A stretch of DNA of 64,000 nucleotides from [Phialemoniopsis] sp. UDSM-2020 (Eukaryota; Ascomycota; Sordariomycetes; Thyridiales; Thyridiaceae): the NCBI GenBank assembly GCA_018873225.1, contig JAEILZ010000008.1, forward strand, positions 2,666,001-2,730,000. Direction: 5' to 3'. The position numbers and the translations under genes were made by a program. Below, one piece after another: positions 36,917-46,932 of this stretch; position 1 is the first letter of the stretch, and each line of letters opens with the position of its first letter. The notes under the pieces were generated by a model. It was not told the origin of the DNA. It ran no database searches and saw nothing but the letters and a program-made list of their open reading frames with translations.

Positions 36917-37065
36917 AAGCAACTGCTCTTCCTCGTCTCAGCCTAGTTGAGCTTTCTAATGAACAAAACAACTTCATCTCTTCATCATACTCTATCAAAC
37001 AACGCCTTCGATACATCGCCCCTTGCAGAGTTTTGCCCATCTTTCACAATCCAAATCATATCACA

Positions 37066-37583
37066 ATGCAGATTCCCATGAACAGTCTTGTCACTATCCT
37101 CTCTATTCTCTCAATGGTGGAGGGGAAGTGCTGGAACTCTGGACCAGAGTCTGATGGCGGCCGGGATTTTCTCCACGACAAAAACAATCTAAAGACAGTT
37201 TGCCAGGCTCTATCAGGTGAATACCAGCCAAAGGAGACTAAGAAGTTCTGTGCGAGCGGCCCCGACGGAACTTACAAATGGGACTTCTTCATCAACGTAA
37301 GCAAAAGACAAACTCTCTGTTGGTTGAGAGCAGGCATCTTAATTTATGTGGATTCTAGAACAAAAAGAATGAATGGCGCAAGATCACGCTGCAGCACTGC
37401 GAGAGCGGACTAAAGGAGTACATAACATGTAGCACAGGATATGGTGGTCAAGGGACGGAGGATGACTGGTTTATGGAGTAAGTACATTCTCGCTCTGATC
37501 TGTGAAGAGTTCCGAGACTAACACCAGGAAACTCCAGGGCTGACCCGAATGATGGATCATGCTACGGTTTCAAGCCCGAGTGA
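37066..37583 (+). CDS. Small secreted cysteine-rich protein (effector-like)
   Basis: Exons 37066-37296, 37359-37477 and 37538-37583 give 131 residues in frame. A signal peptide (MQIPMNSLVTILSILSMVEG) precedes a mature part starting KCWNSGPESDGG, with six cysteines spread evenly (C22, then before QAL, ASG, ESG, STG and YGF) and a DPNDGSC motif near the C-terminus. Six-cysteine secreted proteins ending in DPN-x-G-x-C recur among uncharacterised ascomycete secretomes. Secretion is well supported; function is unknown. It is divergent from the KEX2-type precursor. Confidence 0.75.
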
Positions 37584-37822
37584 ACGATCTAGCATCGCAG
37601 TCTAGAACTTGATTGTTCCTGTGCTCAGCTTGAAACCATCGAGCATGGATTCTCTTGTCAAAGCAGTGTGCAGGATACGGTTGTGTTGATTTGTCGCTTT
37701 TGTGCCGCGTCTATGAATGGTACCCATCCCCATCATCTGTACTTTAGTCGTTCGTTAGCAAGATATCAGAGTGCAATGTGATATTTAACTGTTGCCACTC
37801 CAAACTTGACACTAGTGCTATG

Positions 37823-40282
37823 CTAGAACCCAAAGTCAAGAAGGTCATGTACTCCCGTAACATCAGAAATGAATGTGTCAGACATGAAAGGAGAGCCACT
37901 GAATGGATCGCCACTCATTGTCCCGTGAACGTAACTCTCTGACAGCGTCCCATGCGACCATTCCCCGGACGTGGGCTCATGCTCCGAAAGGAAATCGTAG
38001 ATCTCGGACCCTTTGTCATGAGGGGCTGTCTCCGCTGTCAAAGTACCTGCGGTATCTGCAGCAAGAGTTGCTGACATTTCGTCGTTGAGTGGTGTGGCTG
38101 AGCGGTCTTGCACCGTAGTAATCGGACGGATCCCGGTGGTGTTGCCAGCGAGCCAAGCTTCGTAAACGTTCAGAGCATCTTCACCCCGCGAATGGTCTTG
38201 AGCAGGGCGAGTTGCGCTCTCGCAGACACGGTGGTGGGCCTCGTCTGTGAGTTTCTGCAAGTCACTCATGAATTGCAGAGCGGCTTTGGCTCTGTCATTT
38301 CCAGTGGCCATGAAGGATAGAGCACCAAGTCCCGCGTTGATGTCGCTCTGGTAGGTTTCGTCTCGTGATACGACCCCGGAAAGCAAGATTATGATGAAGG
38401 CTGTACTGCACCCCTGGAAGTCGGTGAATGATGATCGTGCTAGCGCATCGATGTTCTGAAGATCGCTGTATAGGCTGATCATTGATCTCGCCGCTTGATG
38501 GCAAAGTTGCGGGAATTGCATTGTGTGTGGAGAAGGAGCTGGGGGCGAGAGAGCCGTAGTCCCAGCTCTCCTCTCCATGGTCGATCTCACCCATGCAACC
38601 AGCGGTTGTCTCGCCAGCATAATCCATGCGTGATGGTAGTTTGCGTGTAAATGTACTACAGACCGATAGAGCTTTGACCGATTGTCGGCTCGGTCCAGAT
38701 CGAGTGACGCAGGCAGCGAGGATTTCCATTCGTGCAGGTCTTGCACGAAGCGACGAATGTTTTCAACATTTTCGGAGCTCTGCGTCCTGAAAACTTGCGG
38801 CCTATCACTTGTGAGTACCGTGCTTGGGTCTCTTTCCTCAAACGAGTGGAACATACACTGCCTTGGCAATTGCTCTCCATATCCTTGCGAGACGGATGTA
38901 GGCGAGGAGTACGTCGAGGTTATTATGTTGTTGACCTTGGTCCAAAGCCCAACAGTGCTGAGGTAGCGGGGTGGTTACTGCATCCTCGTGGAAGGCTTCT
39001 GGCAGACCTAGTTTGATTGAGGAGATACTGCTTCAGTCAGTGATATGCCACCACCCCATGTACGTGTGATCGGTACTAACTGTTCAGTCAGAAACACGCT
39101 CCACCAGGTTCGATGGCGAGTCTCTCGTTCTAACTCCGAATCATCCGGGTCCCTCCGGTCTGAATGTAATCCGATAGATATCGACATTCTCAGAGCCAGA
39201 CCGAGGTGGAGGTAGGATGTACCGCGGGCGTCGAAGGGGAATGAGTATATTGATAGCATTTGCAAACCTTGGACTGCTTCAACAGACGGGTTCGAGACCA
39301 AGTAGGGAATGAGTGACTGGGCGGCATTGTAGAACCCAGCGCCGGCTCGCGCTTGCATGCCCGCAGGCTCAGTTGCAACGAGTCGAGGATCAACAAGATG
39401 CGCAAATTGTGTCCCGATAGCAAAACATGACAGCGCCATGCACAAGAAGCTGGCATTTGCCCTGAGGGGCGAGTTTGGGTTGTCATAGAATTCGTGGACG
39501 CGTCTCCTGAACTGCTGATGTGAGAAGTAGAAGAGGTAGTCGGTGCCGTAGTCGATGCAGACATTGAGCAGGAAGGTGGCAACCTGTCGAGGAGGAAATG
39601 TGTTCCATGTTCGTTCTAGGAGCGCTTCATCGGCAATTTCCTTGACTTTCTACGAACAATTGTGAGTAAGATTACTGAACGACAGGACTCCACACATACC
39701 TTGGGAACTCTGACAGCTGGTGTCGAAGTGGACTTGCCAAGAAACAAAGATTCACGAATCCTTTCGAGAAGAGCTGAATCACATTAGCATGCATATCGTT
39801 GCAGTTACATCCGATGCTCACAGTTGGACGACAAGTCTTCTACCACGAGATCGGGGATCTTCTCTGGGCTCGACGATACCGTCTCGATACAACTCTGGAT
39901 GGTCAATGCGGTAGGGCACGGTGATAGGATGTTCGTGGAGTCTTTTCGTCCAGCGCTGTTCTTGTATTAGCTCGACCTGTGGTAGTGGAATTGATCATAC
40001 TTACCGAGGCAGAGGAGAGGACGAGGTTGAGTCAGTATCTTGGAAGCTGCAGGATGCGCCATTACGTGTGCAATTGGTACAAGCACCGAATGAAGTTGTT
40101 GTTGGCTGTACGCATCGACTTTTGCGTGCTTGGCAATGTGTGCATCTGCAGCAAGGGTAGGTTAGCCGGGGTCTAACAAATGATATCCTGGATGCAACAC
40201 ACGCTCGACGGGCTCGTCGGAGTTCCTTATCGGCTACCTTGCGCCTCTGCACGACCTTTGGGGACGGCCGCTGAGGATCCAT
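37823..40282 (-). CDS. Zn2Cys6 transcription factor 1 (XlnR-like architecture)
   Basis: Seven exons (complement) 40203-40282, 40005-40145, 39822-39955, 39700-39773, 39064-39649, 38857-39007 and 37823-38801 assemble to 714 residues. The zinc cluster ACTHCQARKSRC...ACTNCTRNGASC has spacing C-x2-C-x6-C-x10-C-x2-C-x6-C. An intron splits the codon before the first Cys. The middle homology region follows: VATFLLNVCIDYGTDYLFYFSH, GLALRMSISIGLHSDRRDP, RHRTWWSVFLTEQ and EDAVTTPLP. A CGG-N9-CCG site lies 242 nt upstream. Junctions at 39063 and 38856 are the least certain. Confidence 0.85.
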
Positions 40283-40635
40283 ATACCTGTATTCTGAATG
40301 TGTGAAACAATACAACATCAACTGAGTGCTGGGTGGCTTGTTCTCAGGTGCTTGCCAGAATCATCTGGATATCCGTAGTGAGTGTATGCATCACCCTCGT
40401 GACAAGATCCGCAGATATGGGAGACAAGTCTCGCGTCGAGGGACATGTTCACTATCACGGAAGAGGCTTAGTCTCTGGCGTTGTGGGTTCTCCTTCAGTC
40501 CTGGGAGAGCCAAATGCGGGGGTCGGGGACATTTTCCGGCAATTGCTCGGGCATCATTTTCACTGTGCTATCCTTTTGAAAGCTTACGAGCGGTATTCAA
40601 TACGAATTGAAGATGTGATATAAGTATCACATGTT
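40283..40635. other. Promoter of TF1 / 3' flank of the methyltransferase
   Basis: Contains the CGG-N9-CCG site at 40524-40538. Otherwise nothing recognised. Confidence 0.5.
40524..40538. promoter_or_regulatory. CGG-N9-CCG site (cluster motif, copy 1)
   Basis: Reads CGGGGACATTTTCCG, 242 nt upstream of the TF1 start. Confidence 0.6.
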
Positions 40636-41566
40636 CTACTTTCTACGTAGAACAGCGAGTAAATGGTCCGCACAGCCCAGTTGTTCGTCATCACTCGAAA
40701 ACCTCTCGAATAAGAGGTTCGCCCAAGCCTTCAAAGTCTCAGCACTGGACGTTGCCAACTTCGCGTCGAGCCCACCACCAAGAATTCCCTCCGTAGACCG
40801 TATTTCCACCAGCTCTGCCGTGTCGGCAAAGTGAGATGTGAAGAACTTGCGTACATCACTGCCCCGTGTATGAAACGATTGGGATTTTACTCCAAAGTAT
40901 TGCTTGGTTCTTTGGTACCGACCGTCGGTGAGCTAGAGATAGGGGTCAGTGATTGACGAAGATCATCTGGTATTTCGATCGGAAACATACATATTCAGCA
41001 TAGAAATCCTTCTCCCTAACGAGCCTCGCAGGATCGCGCATGGCAAGATCCCTCAAGTGAGCCTCGATGGTGACAAAAGCGCAGTAGACGAGACCCCCTG
41101 CGGGCCTCGCCAGACCAAGTGCATTATTCACGGCGAGTATGCGCTCGGACTCGTCTACAAGATGGTAGAGAGGACCGAGGAGCAAGACTGCATCGTAGGA
41201 GTCTTGTGGGAGCGCAACTTTGTCGAGAGCGTTGCCGACTGCGATGCTTGCAAGAAGCGACCGGCCTTTGGCTGAAGAACGCGCATTTTGTTCAGCTTGC
41301 GCGAGGCGAATCATTTCGGAACTCAAATCGACCAGGTCTACGTGATGGCCCTCGTCAGCAAGCGCAAAGGCAAGCTTGCCAGGTCCGCCGCCGATGTCCG
41401 CGATGCGCTTCGGCGACGCCGACGCGGAGTCGTCAGCGCCGGCCAGGCCTCGACGGATGGCGCGCAGTGTGAGCTCACGCTCCATCGGGTGGGTTTGTAA
41501 CCGGGTGTTTTCATACTCGGTGATCCTGCCGTAGAGGTTGGCGACATCATCTCGAGATGTTGGCAT
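40636..41566 (-). CDS. SAM-dependent class I methyltransferase
   Basis: Exons (complement) 40991-41566 and 40636-40932 encode 290 residues, joined by a 58-nt intron at a codon boundary. Motif I is RIADIGGGPGKLAFALADEG (~54-73), followed by VDLVDLSSEMIRLAQ (acidic motif-II residue), GNALDKVALPQDSYDAVLLLGPLYHLVDE and the C-terminal strand. This is the UbiE/Methyltransf_11 type that methylates small molecules at O, N or C. No leader. It sits between TF1 and TF2, sharing a divergent promoter with TF2 that holds four CGG-N9-CCG sites. Substrate unknown. Confidence 0.87.
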
Positions 41567-41904
41567 GGTGGGCGATGGAAGTGGTGGAGATGTAGAGGGA
41601 TTTCAAAAGCTGAAGGCGAGGAACATCACTGATGATGACATTTACTCTCGCCTCAGGCTCACGCAACGCGTGTTACGGACCACTCATATGCGCGTTCGCA
41701 CCTCCAATACAGGCGTGGCGGAGTCGTCAAGAAAACGCTCAAACCCTCCATCTGCGCAGCATCTCCAGACATCGATATCTGGAATAGGTAGCAAAGTAAG
41801 TTGACATAAAATTGAAGCCATTCCAAGATGGTCTATGGTTCCGCCATTGAGTTAGCATGGCGCAAACACCTACCTACCGAGTCGGAGATGGACAACTAAA
41901 GTTT

Positions 41905-41919
41905 CGGGGCCAAAGTCCG
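41905..41919. promoter_or_regulatory. CGG-N9-CCG site (copy 2)
   Basis: Reads CGGGGCCAAAGTCCG; differs from the other copies in having C instead of A at position 6. Confidence 0.55.
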
Positions 41920-41943
41920 CGTCTTGCAAGAGAAAGCGGGGTT

Positions 41944-41958
41944 CGGGGAGATATTCCG
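41944..41958. promoter_or_regulatory. CGG-N9-CCG site (copy 3)
   Basis: Reads CGGGGAGATATTCCG. Confidence 0.6.
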
Positions 41959-42012
41959 GTATAGCCGGGGTTAGCAAGCTCTAGCTAGCGCGTCCCCACA
42001 CTCTGGTTGTTA

Positions 42013-42027
42013 CGGAGATATTCCCCG
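42013..42027. promoter_or_regulatory. CGG-N9-CCG site (copy 4)
   Basis: Reads CGGAGATATTCCCCG; on the other strand CGGGGAATATCTCCG. Confidence 0.6.
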
Positions 42028-42242
42028 GACCTCCATCGAACGTCAGCCGTCCCTCTTGCAGCGTATCACAGTCACCGGATTACATGGCACCTGTGGTTGC
42101 ATCCCAAGGTGCACTGATAGAGAGAAGAAAGCAGTGCGGAGGTTCCGGCACATCCGGCTGTCCTGGATACTGTCGCGGGCATTCATCCGCGCATGCTGCG
42201 TGCCGAGCTTCCCTCTCTGGGTGTTCAATAGATACACTGCTC

Positions 42243-42257
42243 CGGACATTGTCCCCG
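42243..42257. promoter_or_regulatory. CGG-N9-CCG site (copy 5)
   Basis: Reads CGGACATTGTCCCCG; on the other strand CGGGGACAATGTCCG. Placement just before the TF2 ATG would suit autoregulation. Confidence 0.6.
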
Positions 42258-42269
42258 GTCGTCTGCCGC

Positions 42270-44811
42270 ATGCATCTCAACATGGAGACCCCAGAATCAG
42301 CAATGCACCCCGTGGTCCCGGCGAAGCGCCGACGCACCCACTTGGCCTGCATCAGCTGCCGCGATCGCAAGTCGCGCTGTGATGGCCTACGCCCTGCGTG
42401 CAGCAGCTGCGTGCGCCGGAAGCAGGCCGACTCGTGCTCGTACGACCAAGCAGCTGTCGCCTCCAATCGGTAAGTTCGACGTTCGCTGTCCGGCGCCCCG
42501 TGGGGTTACACGGCAGCCAACTAATTTCGCATCAGTTACATTGCGGCTTTGGAGGACCGCATCCAACGATTGGAGAGCGGGAATCGCCGCATTTCCGATT
42601 CGCCCCTAGCAAGCGGGCGTTCTCGTAAGAACCTTCGCTGATGATTACTATCCTCGACGACGACTAAGTCACTGATACACATGGCTTAGCCTCTGAGACA
42701 GGTGCAACAACATCAAGCAGGTACAGACAGTCCGACGTGCACAGTCTCATCGAAGCCGACCAGCCAATACGGCCGAGCACAACGAGAAGCGAAGACCATG
42801 GTAGTCCATCGAGCCTCGTGGGGTCAGAAGTCCCCTTCCAGGTTGATGGCCTCGCAACAGTCATGCCAACAGGGAATAACGACAACCTCACATATGGGGG
42901 CTCGTCAACAATCGCATTCCTTCGACAAGTCGGAAGAGCACCTGGTTATGTTACTCCTACACCTCGACGAGCCCCTTTAATCCATCGTACCAGGTCGACA
43001 ACTGGTCCAGCAGACACTCCATCATTGCCACGCAGGTTGTTGTCACACGAAGCTGGTTTGACATCGCTGCCAATTCGGTATCGAGCCGACAAGTATCTCA
43101 GCTGTTACTGGGAGTTCGTCTACCCGCTCTTCCCGCTGTTCTACAAGCCACACTTTATGGCACGATACGAGAGGCTGTGGCTACCCAGTGCCAGCGAGCC
43201 TAGTGAGACGGCAGAGGATACTTTGTTCCTGTGCAACTTGAATTTAGCTCTAGCCCTTGGCTGCCAGTTCTGCGACGACGTTGACCCTCACGAGCGACTT
43301 GTGATGGCGAACCAGTTCTTCGAGCGCTCGCAACAATTCATGGCATTCGACTTCCTCGCGTCAACATCGTTGTCTGTTGTTCAGTGGCTTTTGTTGATGG
43401 CTGTCTACTGCCAGTCAACCTCACATGCCAGCCGATGCTGGAACTCTGTCGGACTAGCAACCAGAATGGCGCAGAATATGGGCTTGCACTTGGAAGGCAC
43501 CGCATCGTCTACTCTGAGTCAGGTCGAGATGGAAACCAGGAGAAGGGTGTGGCATACATGTGTAGTTTTAGATCGGTGAGTCTTATTCAAGGTCTGAACC
43601 TTTGCCAGCATATCAATGTTGACCAATACCAGACTGGTAGCGATGACTTATGGTCGTCAGGTCATGATCGCAAAGGACTCATACACGACACAAATACCCC
43701 AAGAAATCGATGATGAGTTTCTACGAGAGGATGGAATTGGAAGGCAACCTCCTGAGAGACCTTCACAGATGGGTCTCTTCGTCTCGTCATGCAAACTTTT
43801 TGAGATACTTAACGGCATTCTGGGCACGTTCTACGGCCTAAACAGCGATCCACGAAACCATGACTCCATCTGGTCACAAGAAGCCCTTGGTGACGTTCTC
43901 AGCTTCAACAGGCAATTGGATGCGTTCATGAAGCAAATGCCAGACCACCTCAACATGTGGCTCAGACCGCGAGCTGTCGTCATGGGCGAGGAGCCATATA
44001 TCCATCTGCAGCAGCAAGTTCTATGTTGCCGGTAAGCCAGACAATCCGTATCTATTATATGGTATGCTCACATATTTTCAAGATTCCTCTACACCAGGAT
44101 CCTGTGTCTTCGACCGATGCTACAAGTAGCCCTCCAGACTCGGGTCCGGAGCAACACACAGCCTAATACCATCGATGAGACAATATTCGCATGGTGTTCC
44201 GATCTATGCATAGACACAGCCTATCAGCTCGTCGATACTATCGACAGGAATCTTGACACACCCTACAAAAGCCCAGGTTGGCACTCTGTATACTGTAAGT
44301 GATCAGCGCAATTTCAAAGGCTCATGTAGAGCTGCTGCTAACATTCAAAAGTTGTGTTTGCATCCGCCACAATAATTCTCTCGTCACTCAAGTTGCCGAC
44401 AACATCGAGAGCCGGGAGCACGTTCGAGGAAGCCTGGAAGAGCTGCATGCGAATTCTTCATCATTATCGAGATCGTGTCCCGGCTGCACCACGAGCTGTC
44501 CAGGTCTTGGAAGGGTTGAGACAACAACTCGAGGCCGAAAATCAAGGTAAGTTCTCCACCCTAACCAATGAAAGCTATGTGACTAGCTGACACGATCAGA
44601 TCCTGCGAACTTGAGACCCGGACGCGAGGATCCTCAAGGTAGTGGCGGGATGCTGCCAGGCGTCGGCCCAGCGATGATGGGCTCCTCGCGGATGCTTGGA
44701 GACTTGGACGAATCACATCTAGAATTTGGTCAACTCGATGGAACAAACGCATTGTACGATACCTGGTTCACTCAACAGCTGTTCGGTCTGGATTTTGTCG
44801 GAGGCGCATGA
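42270..44811 (+). CDS. Zn2Cys6 transcription factor 2
   Basis: Seven exons 42270-42469, 42536-42624, 42690-43575, 43633-44031, 44083-44294, 44352-44546 and 44600-44811 give 730 residues, all in frame. The zinc cluster [30 protein letters not shown] follows a basic KRRR. A short coiled coil ([13 protein letters not shown]) comes next, then the fungal_trans region from [18 protein letters not shown] through [32 protein letters not shown] and TYGRQVMI. Two introns use AAG acceptors (before 44083 and 44352). A second in-frame ATG at 42282 is an alternative start. Confidence 0.88.
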
Positions 44812-44929
44812 TGGTCATCAGTATATCACCTTTGCTTAAGGCTGAGCCTGTTGCTATACCCGGATACCAGATCGAGACAAACAATGCATATGCTTGCAGC
44901 TCATTGTACAGAATAATTTGCCTATCTAA

Positions 44930-46349
44930 TCACAACCTGGCGGTAGATTGTATCCTCTCCCTCAACTCGGATCTAGCACTGTTGCACATCTGTGCCATGT
45001 CGATATTTCCAAGTTTCGCGTTCCTCCAGTTGATCTCTGACTCAATCTTCTTGAAGTCCTCTCCAACTCCTTCCGCCCGCCACTCGTAAGTGTCGCCGAT
45101 GAAACGGCTGCTCTGCATGAGGAACTCGCCTCTTGCTCTCCGTTGTGAATCAAACGCGGCGCAAACGGCCTCGAGTGCTGCAGGTGAAGTGACGTGCTCG
45201 TCGGCAAGGAGCTCCGCAAGAACAGCACTGTCTTCGATGCAGAGCCCGGCGCCAGCGCCGTGATGTGGTGACGTGGCATGCGCCGCATCGCCGGTTATAC
45301 ATACGCGTCCCTTGTTGTAGCTCGGGGGAGGATTGTTCATCAGGTCGAAAATAGCCCACTTAATGACACTCAAAGGTCAGCTGGAAGCTCATCTCCAAGA
45401 TATGTCCACTTTAAGAAGGGTAGCACTCACCACATCCAGTTTCGGGTTCGTCAAGCTGAGTAGCTCCACGGTTTCCTTGCCGTAATGGCCAAAGTCTCGA
45501 AGCAGGTCTTCACGCTCTGCCATCCTTGTGAGTTTCTGGTGGTCTGGCCACTCCTCGGGATCCGTCTTGAACGCCACGATGTTCAAGATCTTGCCGTGGT
45601 CTACGGGAAAGGTCAGGACGTGACCACCGGGACCCATCTATGAATATGATCAACATCCGTGAAAGCTAGTACGTGAGCCAGTGGATACTCACATGCATAC
45701 AGGCGTTCTGCGCCCTTTCCTCTCCGATGACAGCTGTAGCCTGGTCCATGGGAACCAGTCCCCTGTACGCGTACTTGTGACTGTACAAGGGACGCGCGCA
45801 CGGGTGCTCGGCTCCAAACATGCACTGCCGCACACGCGACTTGATCCCGTCACAGCCAACGACCATGTCGGCCTCAGCCGTGCTTCCGTCCTCGAACCTC
45901 AAGCGCAGTCTGCCGTTCGTTCCGGCCCCTTCGTCAATGGCGAGCAGGCGCTTACCAAACCGTGCGACGCCCTCGGGCAGCAGCTTGATCATCTCATCAA
46001 GAAAGCGCGCGCGGTGCACGCCGTTCTGCCCGAGCTCGTTGCAGATGGAAAAGGCGAAGTTGTCGCCGTCGCGGAAGCCGTCGACGTAGTCGAACCAGAC
46101 CTTTTGCTTGGACTGCCACAGGTTGCGCGTGCAGACCTTCTCGAACGCGGCGTGCACACCCTCGTGGCACGTCTTCATGGCCTGCACGGCGTTGGGGCTG
46201 AAGGAGACGCCGGCGCCGATCTCGCCGAAGGCGGGCGCCTGCTCGTAGATCTTGAAGGGGATGGAGCGGGTGCTCAGGGCGGCGGCGAGGGTGATGCCCG
46301 CGATGCCGCCGCCGATGATGGCGATTTCGAACTCTTTGGGGCGTGCCAT
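44930..46349 (-). CDS. FAD-dependent monooxygenase (salicylate-hydroxylase-like)
   Basis: Exons (complement) 45693-46349, 45431-45637 and 44930-45358 give 430 residues. Group A flavin monooxygenase signatures: the dinucleotide-binding GGGIAG (13-18) followed by Glu at the end of strand 2 (IYEQAP), the DG motif ADMVVGCDGIKSRVR, and the GD motif GRVCITGDAAHATSPHHGAGAGLCIED. The second intron ends at an AAG acceptor; this choice restores the family segment LDVWAIFDL, whereas other AGs give stops. NAD(P)H-dependent hydroxylation of an aromatic substrate is expected. It is divergent from TF3, with two CGG-N9-CCG sites between. Confidence 0.9.
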
Positions 46350-46506
46350 TGGGTCAGAGGTGGTGATGCAGTCTGAGTTCGAAGAAGTAATAAGCTTTCT
46401 CTTTCAATGACTCTGACCCAGATTTATAGGAGCGTACATTTCGAAAACCATTGACTGGCATTGCCGGTTGCCAGGTGATGTCGTAGCTCATGCGGGGGCG
46501 AATCTC

Positions 46507-46521
46507 CGGATATTCTCCCCG
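46507..46521. promoter_or_regulatory. CGG-N9-CCG site (copy 6)
   Basis: Reads CGGATATTCTCCCCG; on the other strand CGGGGAGAATATCCG, nearly identical to copy 3. About 158 nt upstream of the monooxygenase ATG. Confidence 0.6.
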
Positions 46522-46655
46522 ACAAGAGCGGCTTCTCTCCGATACGTGTGGAGACGACTCCCCATCCCCAGATTCTCTCCAGTCAATCAACGCAAAGACA
46601 AAGACCCATCACAGATTGGATTGATTAATAGGGTCTTTTTGGCTGGTCCTCGCCT

Positions 46656-46670
46656 CGGGGAACAAGGCCG
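46656..46670. promoter_or_regulatory. CGG-N9-CCG site (copy 7)
   Basis: Reads CGGGGAACAAGGCCG, 263 nt upstream of TF3. Confidence 0.6.
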
Positions 46671-46932
46671 GCCCTGGGGATCCAGGCCCATTTTTGCATC
46701 CACATCCTCCTCCTAAAGGTCCTTCGGATGCCAGCTTCGGGATGTTCATCGGGTACCGGGTTTCTCTCCCCAAGATCGTGGGGCAGAGAAGACGAAGAAT
46801 CCTACAAAGAACGAGTACCCCAGTCGTCCTGTCGGCAGTGACCCTACCCTGTTCCAAGTCTGGCGGCTGTCCTGCAGTTCTTCTTCCGCCCATTCTATCT
46901 CTCCCCAGACCGACATTTACTCCACCTCCGCA

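Larger units (their letters stand above)
35448..37065. other. AT-rich divergent region between two secreted-protein genes
   Basis: 1.6 kb with no supported gene. Two TATA boxes sit at its ends (35587-35594 and ~36909). Small frames inside show no signal peptide, domain or splice context. Confidence 0.5.
41567..42269. promoter_or_regulatory. Divergent promoter, methyltransferase / TF2
   Basis: 703-nt region carrying four CGG-N9-CCG inverted sites (41905, 41944, 42013 and 42243), the last ending 12 nt before the TF2 ATG. Confidence 0.6.
46350..46932. promoter_or_regulatory. Divergent promoter, FAD monooxygenase / TF3
   Basis: 583-nt region with two CGG-N9-CCG sites (46507 and 46656). An overlapping CGG-N10-CCG occurs at 46493. 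Confidence 0.6.

Noticed and set aside
36880..37065. Upstream in-frame extension of the 131-residue secreted protein
   Set aside because: Would bury the signal peptide internally and spans a TATA box and a leader-like C/T/A-rich stretch.
39005..39063. Reading TF1 straight through this segment
   Set aside because: Gives a stop after VSPQSN; a 56-nt GT-AG intron restores the family segment EDAVTTPLP, so the intron was preferred.
45681..46376. 231-codon plus-strand frame
   Set aside because: Antisense shadow of the FAD monooxygenase first exon; composition (Val/Gly/Ala/Leu-rich, no motif) is typical of GC-biased antisense frames.
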